DNA of 33,602 bases, from contig JAITLM010000041.1 in assembly GCA_031277885.1 (NCBI GenBank), forward strand, positions 1-33,602, in the 5' to 3' direction. The stretch comes from Microbacterium sp. Lineage in GTDB: Bacteria > Actinomycetota > Actinomycetes > Actinomycetales > Microbacteriaceae. Under the pieces are notes generated by a model. The model saw only the letters and a program-made list of their open reading frames with translations, had not been told where the DNA came from and made no database searches. The position numbers and the translations under genes were made by a program. Positions 1 to 10,025 of the stretch are shown here, piece by piece; the first letter of the stretch is position 1; each line of letters starts with the position of its first letter.

Positions 1-1447
<1,447 letters not shown>

Positions 1448-1468
<21 letters not shown>

Positions 1469-1501
1469 GCAGCTAAGAAGAAGCAGACCGCCTGCGCGCA
1501 T
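1448..1501 (-). CDS. leuL: Leucine leader peptide upstream of leuA, 17 aa
   Basis: This tiny frame reads MRAGGLLLLSCRDESRI and stops 69 bases before leuA. Residues 6-9 are four leucines in a row, coded CTG CTT CTT CTT. CTT is rarely used in the neighbouring genes, where Leu is almost always CTC or CTG, so the run should be sensitive to charged tRNA-Leu supply. The ATG sits exactly 6 bases after an extended -10 box (TGC TAGCAT), so the transcript probably begins at the start codon itself and no ribosome binding site is needed. Leader peptides with Leu runs before leuA are known or predicted in Actinobacteria and are the sensor of ribosome-mediated attenuation. The function is inferred from the Leu run, the position and the paired hairpins. 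Confidence 0.85.
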
Positions 1502-1507
1502 GCCGCC

Positions 1508-1513
1508 ATGCTA
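1508..1513 (-). promoter_or_regulatory. -10 box of the leuL-leuA transcript
   Basis: The hexamer TAGCAT, preceded directly by TGC (extended -10), lies 6 bases before the leader peptide ATG. No good -35 is visible. The spacing puts the transcription start at or next to the A of the ATG, giving a leaderless leader peptide. Confidence 0.65.
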
Positions 1514-1623
1514 GCACGGCGTCATCCGGGCCTCGGGGCTGTGACGGACCTGCGAGAATCGATGAACGCGGATCCGCACGTCCACGACCGGATCCGAGAC
1601 GGCCGACTTTCGAGGAGCAGCTC

Positions 1624-3045
1624 GTGCAGTACATCTCCACCCGCGGCGGCGGGGAGCCGAAGACCTACAGCGAAGCACTCCTGGAGGGGCTCGCCGTCGA
1701 CGGCGGCCTCCTCGTCCCGGAGCAGCTGCCGCAGGTCGACGCGGCGACCCTCGAGTCCTGGCGCACCCTCGACTACGCGCAGCTGGCGACGGAGGTGCTC
1801 GGCCTGTTCGCCACCGACATCCCGCGCGAGGACCTCGCAGCGCTCTGCGCGGCCGCCTACGCCCCGTCCGTCTTCGCGGCACCCGTCCCGCTCACGCCGA
1901 TCGGCGGCGGGATCACGCTCGTCGGCCTCTCCGAGGGCCCGACGCTGGCGTTCAAGGACATGGCGATGCAGTTCCTCGGCCAGGCGCTCGAGTACGCGCT
2001 CGAGCGCACCGGCGGAGTGCTGAACATCGTGGGCGCGACCTCGGGCGACACCGGGTCCGCCGCTGAGCACGCGCTCCGCGGCAAGGACCGCATCAGCGTC
2101 TTCATGCTCTCGCCGCAGGGTCGGATGAGCCCGTTCCAGCGCGCGCAGATGTACTCGCTGCAGGACGCGAACGTGCACAACATCGCCGTCGACGGCGTCT
2201 TCGACGACTGCCAGAACCTGGTCAAGGACCTCGCCGGCGACCTCGACTTCAAGAACGCCCAGCACCTCGGCGCGGTCAACTCGATCAACCTCGCCCGGAT
2301 CACGGCGCAGGTCGTCTACTACTTCTGGGCATGGCTGCGCGCGACCGACGGCCTCGACGCTGCCGAGCGCGAGGGTTCCGCGGTGTCCTTCGCGGTGCCG
2401 TCCGGGAACTTCGGCAACATCCTCTCCGGCTTCTTCGCCCGGGGCATGGGGCTGCCGATCCGCCGGCTCGTGCTCGCCGCGAACGAGAACAACGTGCTGG
2501 ACGAGTTCTTCCGCACCGGGGTCTACCGCCCCCGCAGCGCCGCGCAGACGCTCGCGACGTCGAGCCCGTCGATGGACATCTCCAAGGCCTCGAACCTGGA
2601 GCGCTTCATCTACGACCTCGTCGGCCGCGACCCGCAGCGCGTCGCGCGGGCATGGGACGACCTCGCCCGCACCGGTGCCTTCGACTTCACCGCGGAGCTG
2701 CCGCGCTTCGCCGACGAGTTCGGCATCGTGAGCGGCACCAGCACGCACGAGGACCGGCTCGCCACGATCCGCGCCGTGCACGAGCAGAGCGGCACGATCA
2801 TCGACCCGCACACCGCCGACGGCGTGAAGGTCGCGCACTCGTTCGCGGAGGACGGGGTGCCGATGCTCGTGCTCGAGACCGCCAAGCCGGAGAAGTTCGG
2901 CGAGACGATCACCGAGGCGCTCGGAATCGATCTACCGCTCTCGGACGAGCTGCAGGCCCTGCTCGCCGCCCCGCAGCGCGTGACCGAGATCCCGAACGAC
3001 GAGGCCACGCTGCGGACGATCATCGAGACGAGCGCGCTGCACTGA
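1624..3045 (+). CDS. thrC: Threonine synthase
   Basis: ThrC converts O-phosphohomoserine to threonine with pyridoxal phosphate, the last step of threonine synthesis. The 473-residue protein matches the long form of the enzyme (fold-type II PLP family). The N-terminal MQYISTRGGG opening is typical; Lys111 in PTLAFKDMAMQ is the expected PLP Schiff-base lysine, and GATSGDTGSAA is the phosphate-binding loop. The GTG start is supported by a GAGGAG Shine-Dalgarno at 1612-1617, 6 bases upstream. The gene is divergent from leuL-leuA across about 120 bases; an extended -10-like TGCGAGAAT near 1551-1558 is the only promoter candidate seen. Other threonine genes (hom, thrB) are not in the window. Confidence 0.97.
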   Translation: MQYISTRGGGEPKTYSEALLEGLAVDGGLLVPEQLPQVDAATLESWRTLDYAQLATEVLGLFATDIPREDLAALCAAAYAPSVFAAPVPLTPIGGGITLVGLSEGPTLAFKDMAMQFLGQALEYALERTGGVLNIVGATSGDTGSAAEHALRGKDRISVFMLSPQGRMSPFQRAQMYSLQDANVHNIAVDGVFDDCQNLVKDLAGDLDFKNAQHLGAVNSINLARITAQVVYYFWAWLRATDGLDAAEREGSAVSFAVPSGNFGNILSGFFARGMGLPIRRLVLAANENNVLDEFFRTGVYRPRSAAQTLATSSPSMDISKASNLERFIYDLVGRDPQRVARAWDDLARTGAFDFTAELPRFADEFGIVSGTSTHEDRLATIRAVHEQSGTIIDPHTADGVKVAHSFAEDGVPMLVLETAKPEKFGETITEALGIDLPLSDELQALLAAPQRVTEIPNDEATLRTIIETSALH

Positions 3046-3120
3046 TCCCCTTCGGGACAGGACGGCGACTCGGGCCGCCACGCAGGACGCCCAGGAACCC
3101 GCGGCGACGGGCGTGCCGGA

Positions 3121-3126
3121 TAGTCT
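3121..3126 (+). promoter_or_regulatory. -10 box, leaderless start of DUF2207 gene
   Basis: TAGTCT lies 7 bases before the ATG at 3134, and no Shine-Dalgarno precedes that ATG. The arrangement predicts a transcript starting at the start codon. Confidence 0.6.
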
Positions 3127-3133
3127 GGCTGGC

Positions 3134-4924
3134 ATGACGGCTCGACTGCGCGCCCGGCTGCTCGCCCTGCTCGGCGCCCTCGCCCTCGTGCTGGCCCCGC
3201 TGCTCGCAGCCCCCGCCGCGCACGCCGACACGAACGACTTCTCCTACGCGTCCTGGGATGCGCAGTACCAGCTCGGCCGCGACGCCGACGGGCGCGCGAC
3301 GCTGGCGGTGACCGAGACTCTCGTCGCCGAGTTCCCCGAGTTCGACCAGAACCACGGCATCGTCCGCGGCCTGCCCACCTGGTACGAGGGGGCGCCGCTC
3401 GGCCTGCACGTCGTGTCGATCACGGACGGCGCAGGCAAGGCGCTGCCGTACGACGACGGCGAGACCGACGACGGCGAGCGTCAGCTGAAGATCGGCGACC
3501 CCGATTCCTTCGCGCACGGACGCACCACCTACGTGATCCGCTACACGATGCGCGACGTCGTGCACCGCCCCACCGACCGGGCGATCGACGAGTGGTACTG
3601 GAACCTGCTCCCGCTGAACTCCGCACAGCCAATCGCGCACTTCTCCGCCGAGCTCTCCTTCGCCCCGGACATCGATGCCGCCATGATCGGCGCCCCCTCC
3701 TGCTACTACGGTCCCGCCGGCGCCACCACCTCCTGCACGCTCTCCCCCGCTCCCGGCAGCGGCGGATTCACCGTGACGCAGGAGGACATCGCTGCCGGAT
3801 CCGGCGTCACGGTCGCCTTCCCGATGAAGGAGGGCACCTTCGCGCAGGCGCCGGCGCGACAGCCGGATCCGATGACGGACGTGGTGCCGTACCCGGTCGC
3901 GGGTCTCGCCGCGCTGCTCGCGATCGGAGGACCGATCCTCGGCATCGGACTGCTGCGCCGGAACGGGCGCCGCAGCGGCCGCGGCATCGTGGTCGCCCAG
4001 TACGACGTGCCGGACGCGCTCCCGCCCGTCCTCGCCGCCGAGATCGAGGGGCGCAAGCCCGTCGCGGACTCCGCGGAGATGGTGCACCTCGCCGTCCACA
4101 AGGCCATCCGCATCTCGGACGGCGAGAGCAAGCCCGTGCTCGAGCTTCTCGACCCCTCCTTCGCACCCGACCCGCTGGACGCGGAGGCGTTGAACGCGCT
4201 GTTCCCCGGATCCCCCGTCGGCACGACACTGCATCTCGAGGTCCCGAACGACGCCCTGGTCGCCCGGCTCAAGGCGCTCTCCGGATCCGCCCATGTCGCC
4301 GCGTTCGAGCGCGGACTGCTCACCCGGCGGCGTTCGATGCTCGCGGTCGCCTTGAGCGCGATCGGACTCGCCGCAGGCCTCGGCGCGATCGCGCTGGCGG
4401 TTCCCGGCATGGCGGTGGGCCGCCCCGCCGCGATCGCGACCTTCGTGGTCGGGATCATCGCATCGGCGATCGCGCTCGTCGCACTCCTCGCCTCCCTGCC
4501 GCGCCGCGCCGTGCTCACGCCGCAGGGCGCGGAGACGCGCGAGTACCTGCTCGGAGTGCGCGAGTACATCCGGCTCGCCGAGGCCGACCGCATCCGCATG
4601 CTGCAGTCCTACCGCGGCGCGGAGCGCCGCGCGGACGGCACCGCGGACGTGATCGTGCTGTACGAGCGGCTGCTACCGTACGCGATGCTGTTCGGCCTGG
4701 AGCGCGAATGGGGACAGGTCCTCGCCGTGCAGTACGAGCGCGACGACGTCACGCCCGGCTGGTACTACGGCTACACGGGCGCGAGCTTCGCGGGGTCGCT
4801 CAGCGGGATGAACAGCTCCCTCAGCCCGACGCCCACGCCGAGCACGTCGTCCAGTTCCAGCGGCTCCTTCGGCGGCGGGTTCTCCGGCGGTGGAGGCGGA
4901 GGCGGATCCTCCGGCGGCTGGTGA
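3134..4924 (+). CDS. DUF2207 family membrane protein
   Basis: A predicted secreted and membrane-anchored protein of 596 residues; its function is not established. It starts with a signal peptide (Arg-rich start, long Leu/Ala core, cut near AAHA-DTND). An extracellular beta-rich DUF2207 domain follows (roughly residues 33-245), then a transmembrane helix (about 255-275), a cytoplasmic part, two more helices (about 405-455) with RRAVLTPQG after them, and a very low-complexity tail of Ser and Gly ending in GGSSGGW. This layout is that of YciQ-like DUF2207 proteins. The ATG at 3134 is preferred over the in-frame GTG at 3113 because a -10 box lies between them. The gene follows thrC by 88 bases but probably has its own promoter. 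It is convergent with the next gene, 28 bases away. Confidence 0.85.
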   Translation: MTARLRARLLALLGALALVLAPLLAAPAAHADTNDFSYASWDAQYQLGRDADGRATLAVTETLVAEFPEFDQNHGIVRGLPTWYEGAPLGLHVVSITDGAGKALPYDDGETDDGERQLKIGDPDSFAHGRTTYVIRYTMRDVVHRPTDRAIDEWYWNLLPLNSAQPIAHFSAELSFAPDIDAAMIGAPSCYYGPAGATTSCTLSPAPGSGGFTVTQEDIAAGSGVTVAFPMKEGTFAQAPARQPDPMTDVVPYPVAGLAALLAIGGPILGIGLLRRNGRRSGRGIVVAQYDVPDALPPVLAAEIEGRKPVADSAEMVHLAVHKAIRISDGESKPVLELLDPSFAPDPLDAEALNALFPGSPVGTTLHLEVPNDALVARLKALSGSAHVAAFERGLLTRRRSMLAVALSAIGLAAGLGAIALAVPGMAVGRPAAIATFVVGIIASAIALVALLASLPRRAVLTPQGAETREYLLGVREYIRLAEADRIRMLQSYRGAERRADGTADVIVLYERLLPYAMLFGLEREWGQVLAVQYERDDVTPGWYYGYTGASFAGSLSGMNSSLSPTPTPSTSSSSSGSFGGGFSGGGGGGGSSGGW

Positions 4925-4952
4925 GACCGGCGCCGCGCGACGCGCGCGCTCG

Positions 4953-5894
4953 TCAGGGGATCAGCGCGACCTTGCCGCCGGGATGCCCCTCGGCGAGGAA
5001 GCGGGTGGCCTCGACCGCCTCGGCGAGCGGATAGGTGCGCGCCAGCGGCACGACAAGACGTCCCTCGTCGGCGAGCCGCACGAGCTCGCCGCGGATGCCG
5101 TCGCGGAAGGCCGCGCTCGCGGGCTGCGTGCCCGCGATGACGCCGAAGCCGTTCTCCGCGGCGCGACCGGGCGCCGCGATCGTCACGATCCGGGAGCGGT
5201 CGGCGACGAGGGCGAGGGACGTGTCGGCGGCCTCATCCGTGCCGATCGCGTCGAGCGCCGCATCCACGCCGCGCCCCTCCGCACGCACCCGTTCCAGGAG
5301 TCCGTCGCCATAGGCCACGGGGATCCCTCCGAACCGGCGCACGCGCTCCGCACCGGCCGCGCTCGCCGTCCCGATCACGCGGATGCCGCGCAGGGCGGCC
5401 AATTGCAGCACCATGACGCCGACCGCGCCGGAAGCGCCGTGCAGCAGGATCGTCTCCCCGGTGGCGGCGTGCACGCGATCCAGCATCTCCGCCGCCGTGG
5501 TCCCGGCGAGCAGCAGGTTCGCCGCCTCGGCGTGCGAGAGCGGCCCTGGTTTGCGGAACGCCTTCTCGGCGGGAATCGTGAGCGCGGTGGCATAGCCGCC
5601 CCGCACGCGGAAGGCGACGACCTCGTCGCCGACCCGCGCCTCACCGGAGCCGATGCCGGTGCCGGGTCCGATCGCGAGGATCTCGCCGGACACCTCGTAG
5701 CCGATCGGCACCGGGAGCGCGACGCCGGCCCTGGGCGCGGCGACGTGCTTGCGGTCGGCCGGGTTCATCCCGGCGGCGCGCACGCGGATCGTGACCTCGC
5801 CGCGCTCCGGATCCGGCGCCGTCGCGTCGGCCAGTCGCCAGCGCTCCGGACCGCCCCATTCCGGGGCGATCCACTGCTGCGCGGCGACGCCCAT
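4953..5894 (-). CDS. MDR-family NADPH:quinone-type oxidoreductase
   Basis: A 313-residue medium-chain dehydrogenase/reductase. The GroES-like N-terminal part contains AAGMNPADRKH (about residues 40-50) and GYEVSGEI; the Rossmann part begins with GASGAVGV at 153-160, the AXXGXXG nucleotide site of the quinone-oxidoreductase branch. The Cys ligands of zinc alcohol dehydrogenases are absent, so it is probably a zinc-free NAD(P)H-dependent reductase; the substrate is unknown. The start ATG at 5894 follows the era stop with a single base between, so it is probably translated by coupling to era. A longer in-frame version up to 6017 would read through the end of era and was rejected. It is the last gene of the long minus-strand run. 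Confidence 0.9.
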   Translation of the reverse strand: MGVAAQQWIAPEWGGPERWRLADATAPDPERGEVTIRVRAAGMNPADRKHVAAPRAGVALPVPIGYEVSGEILAIGPGTGIGSGEARVGDEVVAFRVRGGYATALTIPAEKAFRKPGPLSHAEAANLLLAGTTAAEMLDRVHAATGETILLHGASGAVGVMVLQLAALRGIRVIGTASAAGAERVRRFGGIPVAYGDGLLERVRAEGRGVDAALDAIGTDEAADTSLALVADRSRIVTIAAPGRAAENGFGVIAGTQPASAAFRDGIRGELVRLADEGRLVVPLARTYPLAEAVEATRFLAEGHPGGKVALIP

Positions 5895-5895
5895 G

Positions 5896-6816
5896 TCAGA
5901 ACCCCAGCCGGCCGAGCTGCTTCGGGTCGCGCTGCCATTCCTTGGCGACCTTGACGTGCAGACCCAGGAACACCCGTGTTCCGAGCAGCTCCTCGATGCC
6001 CGCACGGGCGGTCGCACCGACCTCCCGGAGCCTGGCGCCCTTGCGTCCGATGATGATGGCCTTCTGGCTGTCCCGCTCCACGACGATCGAGGCGTGCACG
6101 TCGGTCAGGTCGGAGTCCTCGCGGGGCGCGATGTCGTCGACGACGACCGCGATCGAGTGCGGCAGCTCGTCGCGGACGCCCTCGAGCGCCGCCTCGCGGA
6201 TCATCTCGGCGATGCGGTCCTCGGTGGACTCGTCCGTGACGATGTCGTCCTCGTACAGCGACGGGCCCTCCGGCATGAGGGAGAGCACCTCGTCCGCGAG
6301 CACGTCCAGCTGCACCCGCGTGAGCGCGGAGAGCGGGATCACAGCCGCCCAGTCCTCGCGCAGGGAGTCGACCTCCATCAGCCGTTCGGTGATCTCGTCG
6401 CGCTCGGCGATGTCGACCTTTGTCACGATCGCGATCTTCTTCGCGCGCGGGTAGCCGTCCAGCGAAGCCGCGATGCGCTTGTCCCCCGGGCCGACCTTCT
6501 CGGTGGCCGGCACGCAGAAGCCGATCACGTCGACGTCGCCGAGCACCTGCCCGACGAGGTCGTTCAGGCGCTCGCCCAGCAGGGTGCGCGGGCGGTGGAT
6601 CCCCGGGGTGTCGACGATCACGAGCTGTCCGTCCGGACGGTTCACGATGCCGCGGATGGCACGCCGCGTGGTCTGCGGCTTCTCGCTGGTGATGGCGATC
6701 TTCTCGCCGACCAGCGCGTTGGTGAGTGTGGACTTGCCGACGTTCGGCCGGCCCACGAAGGTCACGAACCCGCTGCGGTGCGGGGTCGGGTTCTCGGTGT
6801 CGCGCTCATCGCTCAT
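5896..6816 (-). CDS. era: GTPase Era, 16S rRNA maturation
   Basis: Era is an essential GTPase that binds the 3' end of 16S rRNA and assists 30S assembly. The 306-residue protein shows all G motifs: GRPNVGKST at 22-30, DTPG at 69-72 and TKVD at 132-135, followed by a C-terminal KH RNA-binding domain with GRKGARLREVG near residue 255. The length is normal. The ATG is backed by an AAGGAG Shine-Dalgarno 7 bases upstream, and the gene overlaps the end of the CBS-domain gene by 11 bases. Its neighbours (ybeY, phoH, rsmE) also act on 16S rRNA or ribosome quality, a common actinobacterial cluster. Confidence 0.98.
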   Translation of the reverse strand: MSDERDTENPTPHRSGFVTFVGRPNVGKSTLTNALVGEKIAITSEKPQTTRRAIRGIVNRPDGQLVIVDTPGIHRPRTLLGERLNDLVGQVLGDVDVIGFCVPATEKVGPGDKRIAASLDGYPRAKKIAIVTKVDIAERDEITERLMEVDSLREDWAAVIPLSALTRVQLDVLADEVLSLMPEGPSLYEDDIVTDESTEDRIAEMIREAALEGVRDELPHSIAVVVDDIAPREDSDLTDVHASIVVERDSQKAIIIGRKGARLREVGATARAGIEELLGTRVFLGLHVKVAKEWQRDPKQLGRLGF

Positions 6817-8104
6817 CGTGGTTCTCCTTGCTCTGATCCCCCGCGAGCGGCTCCTCGGCCCGCTCGACGAAGACGTATTCGATGCCGCGCCCGCGGCCCC
6901 GCGAGGCGCCGCCGGTGAGGAGCAGCCCGCGCACGACGGCCGTCGCGCCGGGAGTGGGGATGCGGCCGAGCTCCTTGCCCAGGAGCCCGCCGATCGAGTC
7001 GACGTCGTCGTCCTCGAGCTCGACGCCGAACAGCTCGCCCACGTCCTCGAGGCTCATCCGCCCGCTCACGCGGTAGTGGCCGGGCTCGAGCTCGACGACC
7101 TCGGATCCGGGCCGGTCGTACTCGTCGGAGATCTCGCCGACGAGCTCCTCGATGAGATCCTCCATCGTGACGAGTCCCGCGATGCCGCCGTGCTCGTCGA
7201 TCACGATGCACACGTGCACGGCCTCGCGCTTCATCTGCTGCAGGAGGGTCTCCGCACGCATGGACTCCGGCACGAACACCGCAGGGCGGGCGAGCCGGCG
7301 CACCGAGGCGGCCCGCCAGCTGCGGTCGTCCCGGTAGGCGAACTGCACGAGATCCTTGAGGTAGAGCACGCCGACGACGTCATCGGCCTCGTCGTCCACG
7401 ACGGGGATGCGCGAGACGCCCCTGGCGAGGAACAGGTCCATCGCCTCGGAGGTCGTCGCGGTGGCGTCCACCGTGACCATGTCGGTGCGCGGCACCATGA
7501 CCGCGCGCACGAACTGGTCCGTGAAGTCGAACACGGAGTGGATCAGCTCGCGGTCGTCGGCCTCGATGAGATCGTGCGAGGCCGCCTCGTCCACCATGCT
7601 GAGCAGCTGCGTCTCGGTCGCGAACGTGCTGCGTCCCGCTCCCGGCGTGACCCGGCTGCCGAAGACGGCGAGGCCCTGCGCGATCGGCCCGAGGATGACC
7701 CGCACCGCGCGGATCGTGGGGGCGCAGGCCCGCAGCATCGCGTCGGCGTGCTGGCGGCCGAAGGAGCGGGGGCTCGCCCCGACGAGGACGAAGGTGATGC
7801 CGGTCATGATCACCGCGGCGGCGAGCATCGCCCACCAGATCTGATCGTCGAAGAGCAGCACGAGGGCGACCGTCACGAGCACCGCCGCCGCGGTCTCCAC
7901 GAACACGCGCATGAAGGCGACCGCGTTCGCATGCGGTTCCGGATCCGCGGCGATCCTGGCGAGGGCGGGCGCATTGCGCCCCTCGGAGGCCATCTCCTCG
8001 AGATCCGCGCGGGAGGTCACGGAGAGAGCCGCGTCGATCGCGGCCATGAGCCCGCCGAAGGCGACCAGCAGGATCGCGCCCGCGAGCAGCAGGAATGGAG
8101 TCAT
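6806..8104 (-). CDS. CNNM/CBS-domain membrane protein (HlyC/CorC family)
   Basis: A 432-residue member of the hemolysin-C/CorC family, linked in other bacteria to magnesium or cobalt export; the ion here is not known. The N-terminal DUF21/CNNM part (residues 1-150) has about three to four hydrophobic helices (for example 3-28, 68-86, 90-112). A CBS pair follows (about 200-325; MVPRTDMV and the second-CBS motif IDEHGGIAGLVTMEDLIEELVG are typical but the latter is split here by residue: IDEHGG at 302-307 and TMEDLIEELVG at 313-323), then a CorC_HlyC transporter-associated domain (about 338-415). The ATG at 8104 overlaps the ybeY stop as ATGA. Longer open frames to 8410 would run through ybeY and were not used. 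Confidence 0.93.
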   Translation of the reverse strand: MTPFLLLAGAILLVAFGGLMAAIDAALSVTSRADLEEMASEGRNAPALARIAADPEPHANAVAFMRVFVETAAAVLVTVALVLLFDDQIWWAMLAAAVIMTGITFVLVGASPRSFGRQHADAMLRACAPTIRAVRVILGPIAQGLAVFGSRVTPGAGRSTFATETQLLSMVDEAASHDLIEADDRELIHSVFDFTDQFVRAVMVPRTDMVTVDATATTSEAMDLFLARGVSRIPVVDDEADDVVGVLYLKDLVQFAYRDDRSWRAASVRRLARPAVFVPESMRAETLLQQMKREAVHVCIVIDEHGGIAGLVTMEDLIEELVGEISDEYDRPGSEVVELEPGHYRVSGRMSLEDVGELFGVELEDDDVDSIGGLLGKELGRIPTPGATAVVRGLLLTGGASRGRGRGIEYVFVERAEEPLAGDQSKENHDER

Positions 8105-8565
8105 CGACCCTGGGAGCGCTCGTCCGAGGCGAAGCCGGCGATGAGCTCGCGCTGCAGGCCGAACATCTCCTTCTCGTCCTCGGGCTCGGCGTGGTCGAAG
8201 CCGAGCAGGTGCAGCAGCCCATGCGTGGTGAGCAGGATCAGCTCGTCCATGAGCGTGTGCTTCGCCGCGGCCGCCTGGGTCTCGGCGACCTGGGGGCACA
8301 GCACGATGTCGCCGAGCAGCCCCGGCGGGGTCGGACGGTCGATCGTGCCCGGACGGAGCTCGTCCATGGGGAAGCTCAGCACGTCGGTGGGGCCGGGCTC
8401 GTCCATCCACTGCACGTGCAGCGCCTCCATGGCGCCCTCGTCGACGAGCACGATGGCGACGTCCGCATCCGCGCTGACGTTCAGCTGTCCGAGGTTGCGC
8501 TCCGTGAGGCGCAGCAGCACCGTCTCGTCGATCGCGATGGCCGACTCGTTGTTGATCTCGATCAC
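8101..8565 (-). CDS. ybeY: Endoribonuclease YbeY
   Basis: YbeY is a zinc-dependent endoribonuclease needed for 16S rRNA 3' maturation and 70S quality control. The 154-residue protein has the signature HGLLHLLGFDH, with metal-binding His115, His119 and His125, and the DVLSFPMDE segment (61-69). The start codon is GTG, overlapping the phoH stop as GTGA, so translation is probably coupled. It sits between phoH and the CBS gene in the conserved order phoH-ybeY-corC-era. Confidence 0.97.
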   Translation of the reverse strand: MIEINNESAIAIDETVLLRLTERNLGQLNVSADADVAIVLVDEGAMEALHVQWMDEPGPTDVLSFPMDELRPGTIDRPTPPGLLGDIVLCPQVAETQAAAAKHTLMDELILLTTHGLLHLLGFDHAEPEDEKEMFGLQRELIAGFASDERSQGR

Positions 8566-9623
8566 TTCAGGCCTCGTTTCGGCATGCGGTCTCTGGGTCC
8601 GGGGCGCTGCTGCCCCGCGCGACGCTCGGCGCGGTTGGCGAACTCGGCGGCGTGCTCGCGCTCCGTGCGCGCCGCGACGCGCTGCTCGTCGTACTCGGTG
8701 TACGCATCCACGATGCGGCCGACCAGCGAGTGGCGCACGACGTCGTCGCTCGTGAGCCGCGAGAAGTGGATGTCGTCGATGTCCTTCAGCACGCGGGTCA
8801 CCACGCGCAGGCCGGAGGCGCCCTGCGGCAGATCGACCTGCGTGATGTCGCCCGTGACGACCATGCGCGTGCCGAACCCGAGCCGGGTGAGGAACATCTT
8901 CATCTGCTCCGGCGTGGTGTTCTGCGCCTCGTCGAGCACGACGAAGGAGTCGTTCAGCGTGCGGCCGCGCATGTACGCGAGAGGGGCGACCTCGATCGTG
9001 CCGCTCGCCATCAGGCGGGGCACGATCTCCGGATCCATCATCTCGTTCAGCGCGTCGTAGAGCGGGCGCAGATAGGGATCGATCTTGTCGGTGAGGGTTC
9101 CGGGCAGGAACCCGAGCCGCTCCCCCGCCTCGACGGCCGGGCGCGTCAGGATGATCCGCTCGACCTCCTTGCGCTGCAGCGCCTGCACGGCCTTCGCCAT
9201 CGCGAGATAGGTCTTGCCGGTGCCGGCGGGGCCGATGCCGAAGACGATCGTGTTCTCGTCGATCGCGTCGACGTATTCCTTCTGGCCGAGCGTCTTCGGC
9301 CGGATCACCCGTCCGCGCGTGGACAGGATCGCCTCGCCGAGCACCTCGCTCGGGCGCACCCCCTCGCGCTCCAGCATGCGCGCGGACTGCGCGACATCGC
9401 TGGGTGCGAGCGCATGCCCGGAGCGCGTCAGCTCGATGAGCTCGTCCACGAGCTTCTGCGCCGAGCGCACGGCCGCGGGCTCACCGGTCAGGGTGACCTC
9501 GTTGCCGCGCACCATCACATCGACCGCGGGATGCTCCTTCTCGAGCATGCGCAGCAGCCGGTCCTGGGGGCCGAGCAACTGCACCATCGCGACCCCGTCC
9601 ACCTCGATGCGGGCCGAGGTCAT
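8562..9623 (-). CDS. phoH: PhoH-like ATPase
   Basis: A 353-residue PhoH/YbeZ-family P-loop ATPase, thought to act with YbeY in RNA metabolism. The N-terminal 100 residues include a KH-like part (VRGNEVTLTGEPAAVRSAQ). The ATPase core has Walker A GPAGTGKT at 131-138 and Walker B FVVLDEAQN near 222-230, then the GDITQVDLP motif. The frame is open back to a TTG at 9650, which would overlap the HIT gene by 11 bases; ATG at 9623 is preferred because a GGGCGGAG purine stretch lies just upstream and the family length fits. The start lies 16 bases past the HIT stop. Confidence 0.95.
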   Translation of the reverse strand: MTSARIEVDGVAMVQLLGPQDRLLRMLEKEHPAVDVMVRGNEVTLTGEPAAVRSAQKLVDELIELTRSGHALAPSDVAQSARMLEREGVRPSEVLGEAILSTRGRVIRPKTLGQKEYVDAIDENTIVFGIGPAGTGKTYLAMAKAVQALQRKEVERIILTRPAVEAGERLGFLPGTLTDKIDPYLRPLYDALNEMMDPEIVPRLMASGTIEVAPLAYMRGRTLNDSFVVLDEAQNTTPEQMKMFLTRLGFGTRMVVTGDITQVDLPQGASGLRVVTRVLKDIDDIHFSRLTSDDVVRHSLVGRIVDAYTEYDEQRVAARTEREHAAEFANRAERRAGQQRPGPRDRMPKRGLK

Positions 9624-9639
9624 CGACTCCGCCCTGTCG

Positions 9640-9987
9640 TCAGAAGCCAACGAGCTTGTTCTCCTCGAGATTGCCGAGCACGTGGGCGTGCACGTGGAAG
9701 ACGGACTGCGCGACGCTCGCGCCGTTGTTGAAGATCAGACGGTACTCGCCGTTCGCGTGCTCGACGGCGATCTCCTTGGCCGCGGCGACCATCTTCGCCA
9801 TGAGCCCTGGGTCGCCCGCGGCGAGTTCGGTGACGTCGCGGAACCGCTCGGACTTGGGGATCACGAGCACGTGCAGCGGCGCCTGCGGGTTGATGTCGCG
9901 GATCGCGAAGACCTCGTCGGTCTCCAGCAGGATCTCGCCGGGGATCTCCCCGTTCAGGATGCGCGTGAAGATCGAGGGTTCGCTCAT
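9640..9987 (-). CDS. HIT-family (histidine triad) nucleotide hydrolase
   Basis: A 115-residue Hint-type HIT protein, a family that hydrolyses nucleoside phosphoramidates and related adenosine conjugates. The histidine triad HVHAH is at 98-102 in QSVFHVHAHVLG, and the opening SIFTRILNGEIPGEILLETD is typical of the branch. The length is normal. It begins a second transcription unit inside the long minus-strand run: a TAGACT -10 box lies 6 bases upstream of the ATG with no Shine-Dalgarno. Downstream phoH, ybeY, CBS and era follow with little or no spacing. Confidence 0.95.
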   Translation of the reverse strand: MSEPSIFTRILNGEIPGEILLETDEVFAIRDINPQAPLHVLVIPKSERFRDVTELAAGDPGLMAKMVAAAKEIAVEHANGEYRLIFNNGASVAQSVFHVHAHVLGNLEENKLVGF

Positions 9988-9993
9988 GAGCCC

Positions 9994-9999
9994 AGTCTA
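9994..9999 (-). promoter_or_regulatory. -10 box before HIT gene
   Basis: TAGACT, 6 bases from the ATG at 9987, in the 38-base gap between rsmE and the HIT gene. It predicts a leaderless transcript for HIT-phoH-ybeY-CBS-era that is independent of the HrcA-controlled promoter upstream. Confidence 0.6.
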
Positions 10000-10025
10000 T
10001 CGGCGCGGTGCGACGCGGTGGCGGA

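Noticed and set aside
3046..3070. Terminator after thrC
   Set aside because: Only a 3-base stem (CCC-TTC-GGG) is visible; too weak to call.
4925..4952. Bidirectional terminator between the DUF2207 and MDR genes
   Set aside because: The 28 bases are GC alternations that can pair in many ways, but no stable unique stem with a tail can be defended.
9624..9650. TTG start for phoH at 9650
   Set aside because: No ribosome site precedes it, while the ATG at 9623 has a purine-rich site and gives a family-like length.
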